Assembly (NCBI GenBank): GCA_035297265.1
Contig: DATGZH010000064.1
Coordinates: 62,001 to 126,000 of the forward strand
Direction of reading: 5' to 3'
DNA from: DATGZH01 sp035297265
GTDB lineage: Bacteria; Actinomycetota; Acidimicrobiia; Acidimicrobiales; RAAP-2
Length of the DNA: 64,000 nucleotides
Shown piece by piece: positions 1 to 8,485 of this stretch. Position numbers and translations under genes: made by a program. The notes beneath the pieces are model-generated. The model worked only from the letters and a program-made list of their open reading frames with translations. It did not search any database and had not been told where the DNA came from. Numbering within the stretch: the first letter of the stretch is position 1; each line of letters opens with the position of its first letter.

Positions 1-465
1 CTCGGCAAGTGGCACTTCTGGCTGACCTTCATCGGGTTCTGGCTCACGTTCATGCCCCAGTACGGGGTGGGCCTGAAGGGCATGCCCCGCCGGGTGGCCT
101 CCTACCCGGCCGACCTCGGCTGGCAGATCTACAACCAGCTGTCGACGATCGGCGCCTTCATCATCGGCCTCGGGTTCCTCCTCCTCCTCATCAACCTGCT
201 GATCTCGTGGCGCAACCCGGTCCCGGCCGGGGACAACCCGTGGGACGGTCACACACTCGAGTGGTTCACGAGCTCGCCCCCGCCCCACCACAACTTCACC
301 CACCTGCCGCCGATCCGTTCCGAGCGTCCGACCTGGGACTACAACCACCCCGAGGCCCCCGCCCTCCACCACGGGGTGCCCGTCGTCGGCAACGGGAACG
401 GTCACCACCCGCGCGATCCGGGCGGCAACGGCTCGTCCGGCAAAGAGGAGAAGGTGCCCACATGA
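1..465 (+). CDS. ctaD: Cytochrome c oxidase subunit I, C-terminal part (5' end outside window)
   Basis: The reading frame is open from base 1 and ends in TGA at 463-465. It encodes the last 154 residues of the haem-copper oxidase subunit I of the aa3 oxidase, an integral membrane protein that reduces O2 to water. The visible part has the family-typical FMPQYGVGLKGMPRR turn, one complete transmembrane helix (about residues 47-70 of the fragment) and the NPWDGHTLEW motif that follows the last helix. The tail after it is rich in Pro, His, Gly and Asn, as in other actinobacterial CtaD proteins. The haem and copper ligands lie upstream of the window. The stop overlaps the start of ctaF by four bases (ATGA), so the two are probably translationally coupled. 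Confidence 0.93.
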   Translation, partial: LGKWHFWLTFIGFWLTFMPQYGVGLKGMPRRVASYPADLGWQIYNQLSTIGAFIIGLGFLLLLINLLISWRNPVPAGDNPWDGHTLEWFTSSPPPHHNFTHLPPIRSERPTWDYNHPEAPALHHGVPVVGNGNGHHPRDPGGNGSSGKEEKVPT

Positions 466-899
466 GGGACGAGAGCGTCTTTCTCATCGGCGTCGGCGTC
501 TTCTTCGGCATCGTCGGCCTCATCTACTGGCTAACCGCCTACGAGGACGCCGGTGGCGTGCTACTCCTCGGCACGTGCTTCCTCGGCCTCGTGCCGGGGC
601 TCTACTACTACTACTGGTACTGCCGCTTCCACGGAAGGAAGTTCTTCTTCTTCGGCCAGGTGGGCAAGGCCGTCGGCCCCCGGCCCGAGGACCGCCCGGA
701 CGCCACGTTGGCCGAGGGCGCCGGCGTCGTCAGCGCCTTCCCCGACTCGAGCATCTGGCCACTCGTCCTCGGGAGCGGGGCCTTCCTCCTCGTCCTCGCC
801 CTCGTCTTCGGCTACTGGCTGGCCTTCCCCGGCATCGGCCTCATCATCACCGCCCTCGTGGGCGTGACGGCCGAGAGCCGCCGGGGCGGCCACGTCTGA
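462..899 (+). CDS. ctaF: Cytochrome c oxidase subunit IV (actinobacterial type)
   Basis: A 145-residue membrane protein whose ATG overlaps the ctaD stop. It has two N-terminal transmembrane segments (about residues 5-24 and 28-48), a tyrosine- and phenylalanine-rich loop, a soluble stretch with the SSIWPLVLG motif near residue 92, and two more hydrophobic segments at about 95-133. This four-helix layout and position directly after ctaD are typical of CtaF, a small accessory subunit of the actinobacterial aa3 oxidase that is part of the bcc-aa3 supercomplex. It has no catalytic residues of its own. The gene is followed by about 60 bases with no clear signal before the MFS gene. Confidence 0.88.
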   Translation: MRDESVFLIGVGVFFGIVGLIYWLTAYEDAGGVLLLGTCFLGLVPGLYYYYWYCRFHGRKFFFFGQVGKAVGPRPEDRPDATLAEGAGVVSAFPDSSIWPLVLGSGAFLLVLALVFGYWLAFPGIGLIITALVGVTAESRRGGHV

Positions 900-960
900 C
901 CTCGCCGGCGACCCGTCCTCCCGCGGGAAGGCCCGCGAGGGGCCGCTCGTTGCACCCGGG

Positions 961-2216
961 GTGAGCACCCCACGAGCCGACGGACCCTCCCCCGGCTCGC
1001 CGTCGGGCCCCGACGCTCCGACGCTCCACCGGAGCCTCGTCGTCCTCATGGCCGTGGCCACCGGGGCGGTGGTGGCGAACCTCTACTACGCCCAGCCGCT
1101 GCTCCACCAGATCGCAGCCACGTTCGACGTCGGCGCAGCGGCCGTCGCCCTCATCGTCACGTGCACCCAGGTCGGCTACGCCGCCGGCCTGCTCCTCGTG
1201 GTGCCTCTCGGCGACCTCCATCCGAGACGTCGCCTCGTGGTCCTCCTGTTCGCCCTCACCTCGGTCGGGCTCGTCGCGTGCGCATCGGCACCCACGCTCT
1301 GGCTGTTCGAGGCGGCCTCGGTCGCCGTCGGCTGCACCTCGGTGGCCGCCCAGGTGATGGTGCCGTTCGCCGCCGACCTCGCCCCCGACGAGCGCCGGGG
1401 CCGGGTGGTCGCCCGCATCATGACCGGGCTGCTCACGGGCATCCTCCTGGCCCGGACGGTCTCGGGGCTCGTGGCCGAGGCCCTCGGCTGGCGGGCCATC
1501 TTCTGGCTGTCGGCCGGCCTCATGGTGGTCTTCGCCTTCGTCCTCTGGCGGGCGCTCCCGACCGAGCGGGCCCGGCCCAAGGTGCGCTACCTCGGCCTCG
1601 TCGGCTCGGCCCTCCGCCTCCTCGCCACCGAGCCGGTGCTGCGCCGACGGGCCTGGCAGGGGCGGCCATCTTCGGGGCGTTCAGCGTCCTCTGGACCTCG
1701 CTGGCCTTTCTCCTCTCCGGGCCGCCCTACGACTACTCGAACGCGGTCATCGGGCTCTTCGGCCTGGCCGGGGTGGCCGGGGTGGCGGCGGCCAACCTGG
1801 CCGGCCGCCTGGCCGACGCCCAGCGGACCGGGCCGAGCACGGTGGCCGCCGGCCTGCTCGTGGCCCTCTCCTTCGGCCTCCTCGCCGTCGGCCGGACGAG
1901 CCTCGCCGCCCTCCTGGCCGGGATCGTGCTCCTCGACGTCGGGACGCAGGGGATGCAGATCACCAACCAGGCGGTCATCTACTCGCTCCACCCCGGGGGG
2001 CGCAGCCGCATCAACTCCGCCTACATGGTGTGTTACTTCGCCGGCGGTGCCGCCGGCTCGCTCACCGCGGGCGCCGTCTACGCGGCGTTCGGCTGGGACG
2101 GGGTGTGCGTCCTCGGTGCCGGGTTCGCCGCCCTCTCCCTCGTCATGGCCGCCCTCGACCGTCTCCGCCCGGCGGAAGGCGGGCGTCCGGCGGTGGCCGT
2201 CCCGCCGACAACGTGA
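961..2216 (+). pseudogene. MFS transporter with an apparent single-base frameshift
   Basis: Two overlapping frames together make one major facilitator superfamily transporter of about 418 residues. The first frame starts at GTG 961 and carries the first six transmembrane helices, with the NLYYAQPLL motif near residue 40 and the family loop PLGDLHPRRR near residue 85. Homology then jumps to another frame that continues with GAAIFGAFSVLW and the last six helices, ending in TGA at 2214-2216. The switch lies at about 1650-1656 in GGGCCTGGCAGG; one extra C (GCCCTGGCA) would restore RRRALAGAAIF. The substrate cannot be told; the closest resemblance is to drug/metabolite exporters of the DHA1 group. 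Either the gene is broken or the sequence has an error. Confidence 0.8.
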
Positions 2217-2230
2217 GCACGGCACCTCGG

Positions 2231-2242
2231 TACGCTGGATCG
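2231..2242 (+). promoter_or_regulatory. Leaderless-type -10 element before the 127-residue protein gene
   Basis: TACGCT at 2231-2236 is followed by six bases (GGATCG) and then the ATG at 2243. A start point 6-7 bases after the hexamer would coincide with the start codon, so the message would have no leader. It overlies the very end of the preceding MFS gene region. Confidence 0.5.
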
Positions 2243-2626
2243 ATGCGTGAGCGTTGGTGGTCCCGGCGGGCCCTCTCGCTCCACGCCGTCGCGCTCGTCT
2301 GGGTCGGGGGCTGTCTCTTCGCCGGCTACTGGCAGGCCACCCGGGCCCTTGGCGGCAACGACCTCAGCTACGCCTACTCGGTCGAGTGGCCGCTCTTCGC
2401 CATCTTCGGCGTCGCCGCCTGGTGGGTGCTCGTCCACGCCGACCCCGAACAGAGCGGCCTGCGGGGCCAGCTGGCCCGGGCGAGGCGACCGACGGGGGAC
2501 GAGCCGCCGCCCGTCGCGCCCCCCGAGCGCCGACGGGAGGAGGAGGACGAGGAGCTCGCCGCCTACAACGACCGTCTGGCCGCCCTCGCCGCCGAGGACC
2601 GGCCCAAGACCTGGCGCCGCTCGTGA
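2243..2626 (+). CDS. Small membrane protein of unknown function (partner of DUF3817 gene)
   Basis: A 127-residue protein. Two hydrophobic segments are visible, at about residues 10-32 and 46-65, with the motif YSVEWPLFAIFGVAAWWVL around the second. The C-terminal half (about 70-127) is hydrophilic, charged and probably cytoplasmic, with a run of Arg and Glu residues likely to form a helix. Similar two-helix proteins with a YSxEWP-type motif occur in actinobacteria beside DUF3817 genes; none has a known function that I can name. Its stop overlaps the GTG of the next gene (GTGA), so the pair is likely co-translated. The ATG is preceded by a TACGCT hexamer and no Shine-Dalgarno sequence. Confidence 0.72.
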   Translation: MRERWWSRRALSLHAVALVWVGGCLFAGYWQATRALGGNDLSYAYSVEWPLFAIFGVAAWWVLVHADPEQSGLRGQLARARRPTGDEPPPVAPPERRREEEDEELAAYNDRLAALAAEDRPKTWRRS

Positions 2627-2967
2627 GGGGGGCTCTCCTCCGCTACCGGGTCATGGCCTACGTGGTCGGCACGGGCCTCCTCATCCTCGTCTTCGTCGGC
2701 GTCCCGCTGCAGTACGGGGCGGGCGAGCCGGCCGTGGCCCAGGTGGTCGGGCCGATCCACGGCTTCCTCTACATCGTCTACCTCGCCACCGCCCTCGACC
2801 TGGCAAGGCGGGCCCAGTTCCGCCTGCTGCAGCTGGCGGCGATGGTGGGCGCGGGCTTCGTCCCCTTCCTCGCCTTCGTGGTCGAGCACCGGGTGGCCCG
2901 GCGGATCACCGACGAGTACCTGCAGGACGAAGAGCCCGAGACCGGCGTGGCCGCCCCCGGGCGCTGA
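2623..2967 (+). CDS. DUF3817 integral membrane protein
   Basis: A 114-residue protein that starts with GTG overlapping the previous stop. It matches the actinobacterial DUF3817 family: the N-terminal RYRVMAYVVGTGLLILVF motif, a conserved VGPIHGFLYIVYL segment and a third hydrophobic segment at about residues 66-85, giving three transmembrane helices. The C-terminal 30 residues are hydrophilic and acidic. The biochemical role of the family is unknown. The tight coupling to the upstream gene suggests that the two membrane proteins act together. Confidence 0.85.
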   Translation: MRGALLRYRVMAYVVGTGLLILVFVGVPLQYGAGEPAVAQVVGPIHGFLYIVYLATALDLARRAQFRLLQLAAMVGAGFVPFLAFVVEHRVARRITDEYLQDEEPETGVAAPGR

Positions 2968-3000
2968 CCGGACCCGCCCCATGAGGGACAGGGGTCACCC

Positions 3001-3459
3001 GTGACGGCCCGGCGGGCCACGTCCGACGACGTACCCGAGGTCGTGCGTCTCGCCGGCGTCATGTACCGGTCGATGGGCCACGACGCCTCGCCCGAGTGGT
3101 GGCGGGTCGCCGCGGCGGCCTTCACCCGGCGGCTCGACCGTGACGCCACCGCCTTCGTCGTCGACGACCCGAGTGCGCCCGGCCGGCTGGCCGCGTCGGC
3201 CGTCGGCTCCGTGAGCGAGCGCTTCCCCGGGCCGAGGAACCTGGCCGGGCGGGTCGGCTACGTCCAGTGGGTGGCCACCGACCCCGGGCAGCGGCGCCGG
3301 GGCCACGCCCGGGCGGTCATAGTCGCCCTCCTCGACTGGTTCGAGTCCGAGGGCGCCTCGGCCGTCGAGCTGCACGCCACCACCGAGGCCGAGCCCCTCT
3401 ACCGCTCGCTCGGCTTCGCCGAGGGGCCCAACCGGGCGCTGCGGCTCCTCCGCCCCTGA
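3001..3459 (+). CDS. GNAT-family N-acetyltransferase
   Basis: A 152-residue protein with the GNAT fold: the N-terminal ARRATSDDVPEVVRL strand-helix, then the acetyl-CoA-binding motif A as VATDPGQRRRGHARAV (Q-x-x-R/G-x-G/A type) around residues 92-107, and the closing LYRSLGFAEG element near residue 135. It would transfer an acetyl group from acetyl-CoA to an amine; the substrate cannot be predicted. It starts with GTG at 3001 and has no close operon partner, lying 33 bases after the DUF3817 gene. Confidence 0.82.
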   Translation: MTARRATSDDVPEVVRLAGVMYRSMGHDASPEWWRVAAAAFTRRLDRDATAFVVDDPSAPGRLAASAVGSVSERFPGPRNLAGRVGYVQWVATDPGQRRRGHARAVIVALLDWFESEGASAVELHATTEAEPLYRSLGFAEGPNRALRLLRP

Positions 3460-3510
3460 CACCGACCATGAACGACGCCACGGCGCGAGGGGGCGACCAA
3501 ACGGTAAAGA

Positions 3511-3534
3511 TCCTGCTCACAGGACTAGCTTTTT
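3511..3534 (+). terminator. Possible weak intrinsic terminator
   Basis: A five-base-pair stem TCCTG-CTCA-CAGGA (3511-3524) is followed by CTAGC and five T residues (3530-3534). It lies 50 bases after the GNAT gene, in the 269-base gap before the DUF2332 gene. The stem is short for a GC-rich genome, so this is tentative. I see nothing else of note in the gap apart from the promoter-like hexamer at its end. Confidence 0.3.
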
Positions 3535-3712
3535 CATGACGGGTCGATTACAGTTCCGTGAAGGTTCTCGTCTCCCTTACCGGGGGGCGCTCCGACGGCT
3601 AGGGGTCTCGCCGGAGCGGGGAGACGAGCGGTGCACCGGGTGGCCGTCCTCGGCCCCCGGTGTTGCCGCGTCAGGGGCCTTTCGGCCCGACGGTGGGTCC
3701 GGGACGCCCCGG

Positions 3713-3728
3713 TAGCCTCAGGCCCGTC
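3713..3728 (+). promoter_or_regulatory. -10-like hexamer before the DUF2332 gene
   Basis: TAGCCT at 3713-3718 stands 10 bases before the ATG at 3729. The distance would leave a leader of at most a few bases. Confidence 0.35.
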
Positions 3729-4790
3729 ATGGCCACGTCCGCGGAGCCGGTCGACGAGCTCGGTGCCCTGTGGGCGTGGTTCGTTCCCTTCTTCGAGGGT
3801 TACTCCCCCATCTACGGCGCGGTGAGCGAGACCGTGGCCCGCGACGCCGAGCTCCTCGCGCTGATCCGGGAGGCCCCGCCGTCGGGGCACCAGCCGACCT
3901 CCCTCCTGGCCGCCGTGCACTACCTCGTCCTCGAGGGACTGGACCATCCGCTCGCCGACGTCTACGCCGGCGGCTCGGACGCCGACCCCGGGCCGCTCTT
4001 CCGCGAGGTGTGCCTCGAGCACCGGGCGGCCGTGATCGACCTCCTCGCCACCCGGCGGGTCCAGACCAACGAGGTCGGGCGCAGCGCCCTCATCGGACCC
4101 GCCCTCACCTGGGCCGACCGCGACGGGGAGGGCCTCCAGCTGGTCGACGTCGGCTGCAGTGCCGGGCTCAACCTCCTGTGTGACCGCTACCTGCTCGACT
4201 ACGGCGGGCGCGGCCGCACCGGACCGGCCGATGCCGCCGTGCGTATCCCCTGCGAGGTCCTGGGCGGCGCCCCACCAATCGCCCCCCGCCTGCCCGAGCT
4301 GCACCACCGGGTGGGCATCGACATCGACCCGCCCGACCTGGCCGACCCCAACGACGCCCGCTGGCTGCTCGCCTGCGTCTGGCCCGACACCGGCCGGCTG
4401 CCGAGGACCGAGGCGGCCATCCGCCTCGCTCGGGAGGACCCGCCACCCGTCCTCCACGGCGACGCCCTCGCCACGCTGCCCACCGTCCTCGACGACCTCG
4501 GCCCAGGCCGGGTCTGCATCCTCACGACCTGGTCCTTCAGCTATCTCCTCGTCGAGGACCGGGCCCGGTTCGTCGAGCTCCTCACCGCGGCGGGCCGGCG
4601 GCGGCCCATCACCTGGATTGCCGGCGACGGATCGGGCGTCGTCGACGTCGTCGACGCCGGCCCGCCCCCGACCGACGGCCGCGGGGCGGCCGACGTGCTC
4701 TCGGCCGTGACCTTCGACGGGGGGACCCCCCGACCCGGGGTGCTGGCCTTCGTCCAGTCCCACGGGGCCTGGATCGACTGGCTGGCCTGA
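3729..4790 (+). CDS. DUF2332 family protein (methyltransferase-like fold)
   Basis: A 353-residue protein matching DUF2332, a family common in actinobacteria. It opens with LWAWFVPFFEGYSPIYGAV, carries QPTSLLAAVHYLVL near residue 58, QTNEVGRSALIGPAL near 120 and VDVGCSAGLNLLCDRY near 145. The last of these resembles the glycine-rich loop of S-adenosylmethionine-dependent methyltransferases. WSFSYLL and a GDGSG stretch lie in the C-terminal third. No reaction has been assigned to the family, and I infer a methyltransferase-like fold only from the glycine-rich loop. The ATG at 3729 fits the family's usual N-terminus. Confidence 0.85.
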   Translation: MATSAEPVDELGALWAWFVPFFEGYSPIYGAVSETVARDAELLALIREAPPSGHQPTSLLAAVHYLVLEGLDHPLADVYAGGSDADPGPLFREVCLEHRAAVIDLLATRRVQTNEVGRSALIGPALTWADRDGEGLQLVDVGCSAGLNLLCDRYLLDYGGRGRTGPADAAVRIPCEVLGGAPPIAPRLPELHHRVGIDIDPPDLADPNDARWLLACVWPDTGRLPRTEAAIRLAREDPPPVLHGDALATLPTVLDDLGPGRVCILTTWSFSYLLVEDRARFVELLTAAGRRRPITWIAGDGSGVVDVVDAGPPPTDGRGAADVLSAVTFDGGTPRPGVLAFVQSHGAWIDWLA

Positions 4791-4814
4791 CGTACGGCGA
4801 CGCCGGCCCTCCGC

Positions 4815-5648
4815 TCAGGCGTCGCGCCGGACGAGCAGGACGCCCCCGATGACGAGCGCCGCCGCCGCGTAGGCGAGGAGGACACCGAGGCCGGCCCACG
4901 GGCCGAACGCCGGCGCCTCGAGGACCCGGGTGGGCACGTGGAGATGGGGCCGCACCGAGAAGACCCCGACGCCGATGTTGGCCGGCATGTAGCGGGAGAC
5001 GGCGTTCTGGACCGACGTCGGCAGCGTCTGGACGATCAGGGGGAGTACGAGGAGGATGCCGGCGTAGGTCGTGATGGCCCCGGCGCTGTGGCGCAGCACC
5101 GAGCCGATCCCGAGGGCGAAGAGCCCGAGGAAGGCCAGGTAGATGCCGGCGCCGACCACCGCCCGGAGCACCCCGGGCTGGCCGAGTGACGCGGTGGGGA
5201 CGGTGCCCGACAAGATGGCCTGGCCCACGGCGAAGCAGACGAAGGCGAGAGCTTCGCTCACGACGAGGGTGACCGCCCCGAACACGAGGACCTTCGCCAT
5301 GAGGACGACCGGCCGTCGGGGCATGGCGGCGAACGTTGCCCTGATCGTGCCGGTGCTGTACTCGGCCGTGATGACCAGCACGCCGAGCACCCCGATGGCC
5401 AGCTGACCCAGGAGGAAGCCGATCAGGCTCCGACGGGTCGGGTCGGCGACGGTGTCCCCCACCTTCACCGTGGCCGTCGTGAGGACGCAGATGCCGATGA
5501 CCGCCACCGCCGTGGCGGCGAAGCTGATGGGCGTCGAGCGGACCGTCCAGAACTTGGTCCACTCGGACCGCACCGCCTGCCGGAGCCCCGCCCGACCCGA
5601 GGGGACCGCGGCCATGACCGGCGTCGCCGGCGCCGTGACCGCCGTCAC
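4815..5648 (-). CDS. ABC-2 type transporter permease, no adjacent ATPase
   Basis: A 277-residue membrane protein. After a short cytoplasmic N-terminus comes RSEWTKFWTVRST, the usual first motif of ABC-2 permeases. About six hydrophobic segments follow (around residues 40-60, 80-97, 125-150, 165-188, 193-212 and 253-272), with the EYSTGTIRATFAAMPRR cytoplasmic loop near residue 95 that is diagnostic of ABC-2 permeases linked to drug or lantibiotic export. Such permeases normally sit just after their ATP-binding subunit. Here the 209 bases upstream hold no gene and then comes the end of qcrB, so the ATPase must be elsewhere or lost. GTG start at 5648. The substrate is unknown. Confidence 0.85.
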   Translation of the reverse strand: MTAVTAPATPVMAAVPSGRAGLRQAVRSEWTKFWTVRSTPISFAATAVAVIGICVLTTATVKVGDTVADPTRRSLIGFLLGQLAIGVLGVLVITAEYSTGTIRATFAAMPRRPVVLMAKVLVFGAVTLVVSEALAFVCFAVGQAILSGTVPTASLGQPGVLRAVVGAGIYLAFLGLFALGIGSVLRHSAGAITTYAGILLVLPLIVQTLPTSVQNAVSRYMPANIGVGVFSVRPHLHVPTRVLEAPAFGPWAGLGVLLAYAAAALVIGGVLLVRRDA

Positions 5649-5857
5649 GACGTGACATCCGGGCAGATCCCGCCCGAGCGGCGGTGGCCCGTCGAGCCGG
5701 CGGTCGACATCGGGTCAGTCTCCCATGGGGCCCCCGGCCTCACGCCGCGTCCGAAGACGTCCGCCGACGTCGATCGGCGGAAGACGCCTGGCCCTCGGTG
5801 CCTGGTGCTCGCCCGCTGGCCGTCGGCGCCCGATGACCGGGCTGAACTGGGCCTTTG

Positions 5858-7432
5858 CTACCGGGTGACCCGGCGGACGCCGGGCGGGGTGTCGACCTCG
5901 CCGTTCCCGCCGTCGGCCACGCCGACCGGCTCGAGCTCGATGAGCGTCGGGACCGGCTCGGGGGCCAGCTCCTCGTCGTGGTCACCGGGCCGCGGCTCGG
6001 TCCTCTCGGAGGTGTACTCGCCCGCTGCGGTGCGGATGATGACGTTCGCCCGCTTGCGCTTGCCGGCCTCCGGGACACCCTGCAGCTCGAGACAGATGCG
6101 CCAGGCCGTGAAGCCGCAGATGATCGGGACGACGATCACCGCGATCCGGAAGAACCAGAGCACCTCGTTCAACGAGATGTTGAAGTAGTTGGCGAGCACG
6201 TCGGTCGAGCTGGCGGCGAAGCAGGTGAACATGAGGCCGATCATGGCGGCGCCGGCCCCGGTGCGCTTCGGCCGGTCGCGCGGGCGGTCGAGGAGGTTGT
6301 GCAACTCGTTGTCCTTCGTGAAGTAGCGCTCGATGATCGGCCACCCGTAACAGATCGTGAAGATCAGCCCGGGGAAGACCACAGACGGCAGCAGCACCAT
6401 GAAGGGGATCGTGTGGCCCCAACCGGTCCACTCCCAGCTCGGCATGATGCGGAGCGCGCCGTCGAGCCAGCCCATGTACCAGTCCGGCTGGACGGCGTAG
6501 GAGATCTTGTAGGGCTGGTAGGGGCCGAACTGCCAGATGGGGTTGATCTGGGCGAGCCCGCCGAGCAGGGTGAGGACGGCCGTGATCATGAAGAGGAAGC
6601 CGGTCGTCTTGGCCATGAACGTCGGGAACATCGGCGAGCCGACCACGTTGTGCTCGGTCTTGTGACGACCCCGGAACTGCGTGTGCTTCTGGCGGACGAG
6701 GAGCCCCAGGTGGGCGGCGATGAGACCGCCGATGATCACGGGCAGAATCAGTACGTGGATGATGTAGAAGCGGGGGATGATCTCGGTCCCCGGGTACTGC
6801 CCGCCGAACAGGAAAAAGGCCAGGTAGGTGCCCACGACTGGGATCGACAGCAGGATCGAGTAGGCGATCCGGATGCCGGTGCCCGAGATGAGGTCGTCGG
6901 GCAGCGAGTAGCCGACGAAGCCGTTGAGGATGGCCATGATCAGCAGCGTGACGCCGATGATCCAGTTCGTCTCGCGGGGCTTGCGGAAGGCGCCAGTGAA
7001 GAAGATCCGGGCCATGTGGACCACGATGGCCCCGACGAACACATCGCACGCCCAGTGGTGCATCTGGCGCATCAGGAGGCCGCAGCGCACGGCAAAGGAG
7101 AGGTCCACGCTCGAGGCGTAGGCCTCGGTCATCCGCACGCCCCGAAGCGGGGCATAGACCCCGTGGTACGTGACCTCGGCCGACGAGGGCACGTAGTAGA
7201 GGGTGAGGAAGATGCCCGTGGCGATGAGGACCACGAAGGAGTAGAGGGCGATCTCACCCAGCATGAAGGACCAGTGGTCCGGGAAGATCTTGTCGAGGAA
7301 GACCCGGCCGCCCTTGGCCACGCCGAAGCGGTCGTCCGCCTCGTTGATGGCCTGGCCGAGGCGCCCGTAGGGGCCCCGGGCCGCCTGGGCCTCCCGCTTG
7401 GTGCGGGGCTTCGGCACCGTGGCGTCGCTCAC
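5858..7432 (-). CDS. qcrB: Cytochrome bc1 complex cytochrome b subunit
   Basis: A 524-residue integral membrane protein, the quinol-oxidising core of the cytochrome bcc complex. The four haem ligands are visible: His125 and His139 in the HHWACDVFVGAIVVH helix, and His226 and His241 in the next helix pair. The quinol-site motif appears as PDWY, the actinobacterial form of PEWY. The N-terminal RPRT-like basic stretch and the C-terminal extension of about 60 hydrophilic residues are typical of actinobacterial QcrB. It starts with GTG at 7432, overlapping the qcrA stop by four bases, and is the last gene of ctaE-qcrCAB. It works with QcrA, QcrC and the aa3 oxidase as a supercomplex. Confidence 0.96.
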   Translation of the reverse strand: MSDATVPKPRTKREAQAARGPYGRLGQAINEADDRFGVAKGGRVFLDKIFPDHWSFMLGEIALYSFVVLIATGIFLTLYYVPSSAEVTYHGVYAPLRGVRMTEAYASSVDLSFAVRCGLLMRQMHHWACDVFVGAIVVHMARIFFTGAFRKPRETNWIIGVTLLIMAILNGFVGYSLPDDLISGTGIRIAYSILLSIPVVGTYLAFFLFGGQYPGTEIIPRFYIIHVLILPVIIGGLIAAHLGLLVRQKHTQFRGRHKTEHNVVGSPMFPTFMAKTTGFLFMITAVLTLLGGLAQINPIWQFGPYQPYKISYAVQPDWYMGWLDGALRIMPSWEWTGWGHTIPFMVLLPSVVFPGLIFTICYGWPIIERYFTKDNELHNLLDRPRDRPKRTGAGAAMIGLMFTCFAASSTDVLANYFNISLNEVLWFFRIAVIVVPIICGFTAWRICLELQGVPEAGKRKRANVIIRTAAGEYTSERTEPRPGDHDEELAPEPVPTLIELEPVGVADGGNGEVDTPPGVRRVTR

Positions 7433-8454
7433 CAGTGCCACTCCGGATGGGTGGTCCGCTCCCAGAAGCTTGGCCCGACCGCCTGGTCGTAGCCGGCCGC
7501 CGCCCGCAGGTAGCCGTTGCCGTCGACCATGAGCGGCAGCTGGGGCAGGGGGCGGGCGGCCGGGCCGAACTGGGGCACGGCCCCGTTTCGGATGTTGAAC
7601 ATCGACTGGTGGCAGGGGCAGACGAGGAGCTCCAGCTGCTCCTCGTAGAGCTTCACCGGGCAGCCGAGGTGGGTGCACACCTGGGAGTAGGCGATGTACC
7701 CGTGCGGCACCCACTTCGTCCGCCCCTTCGGGAGGTCCTTGCCGGTGGCCACCGCGCTGTCGTTCGGCCGGAGGAGGACGGTCTGATCCTTGGCCGCTTG
7801 GTTCGGGTCGTTGCGGTAGGGACCCTGGGGGAAGACCGTTTGGATGCCGCCGACCACCATGGAGTCCACGTGGACGGGCGTGCCGTTCACGTCGACGAGG
7901 AGCGAGCCCCGCCGCCAGTTCGTGGTGAAGAGGGACTTCTTCGGGAGGGGACCGAGCGAGCGCAGCAACGGGAAGACGGCCACCACGCTGAAGATGGCGA
8001 CGCCCGCCGCGAGCAGCGCCCCGAGGAAGCCCCGCCGTCGCAGCACTACGTCGGTGCGCTGCACGACGGCCGCGGCCATGGCGTCGCGCTCCTCGTCGGT
8101 ACCGGCGAGGACGTGGCGCTCCTCGACGAAGGGGCCCTGCGGCATGAGGTACTTGCCCCAGGCGGTGAGGCCGAAGCCGAGGAAGAAGAAGCCCACCCCG
8201 AGGGTGAGGCCGTAGAGCCAGTAGTAGTTGGGGCTGGGCGAGACCCAGAAGACCGCGCCGAACCCGGCCACCCCGAGGATGCCGACCACGAAGCAGGTCA
8301 TGATGAGCCGCTCGGTCTTCTTGGGGTCGCGCGCCGCCACCTGCATGTGGGGGTCGTCCCAACGGGCCAGCGAGACGGGGACGGGCGTCCCGTTCTCCTC
8401 GCCGTCGAACGCGCCCTCGAAGCCCTCTTGGACGCCCGGTCCGTGCTCGCTCAC
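7429..8454 (-). CDS. qcrA: Cytochrome bc1 complex Rieske iron-sulfur subunit
   Basis: A 341-residue protein that passes electrons from quinol to cytochrome c. The two cluster-binding boxes are intact: CTHLGC near residue 258 and CPCHQS near residue 277, which together supply the two Cys and two His ligands of the [2Fe-2S] cluster. Upstream lie three hydrophobic segments (about residues 50-72, 80-103 and 148-172), the three-helix anchor that distinguishes actinobacterial QcrA from the single-anchor proteobacterial form. The stop overlaps the qcrB start. The upstream qcrC gene ends 31 bases before it. Confidence 0.96.
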   Translation of the reverse strand: MSEHGPGVQEGFEGAFDGEENGTPVPVSLARWDDPHMQVAARDPKKTERLIMTCFVVGILGVAGFGAVFWVSPSPNYYWLYGLTLGVGFFFLGFGLTAWGKYLMPQGPFVEERHVLAGTDEERDAMAAAVVQRTDVVLRRRGFLGALLAAGVAIFSVVAVFPLLRSLGPLPKKSLFTTNWRRGSLLVDVNGTPVHVDSMVVGGIQTVFPQGPYRNDPNQAAKDQTVLLRPNDSAVATGKDLPKGRTKWVPHGYIAYSQVCTHLGCPVKLYEEQLELLVCPCHQSMFNIRNGAVPQFGPAARPLPQLPLMVDGNGYLRAAAGYDQAVGPSFWERTTHPEWHW

Positions 8455-8485
8455 CGTGGCCCTCCGCCGCGTTCCGTCGAGGCGC

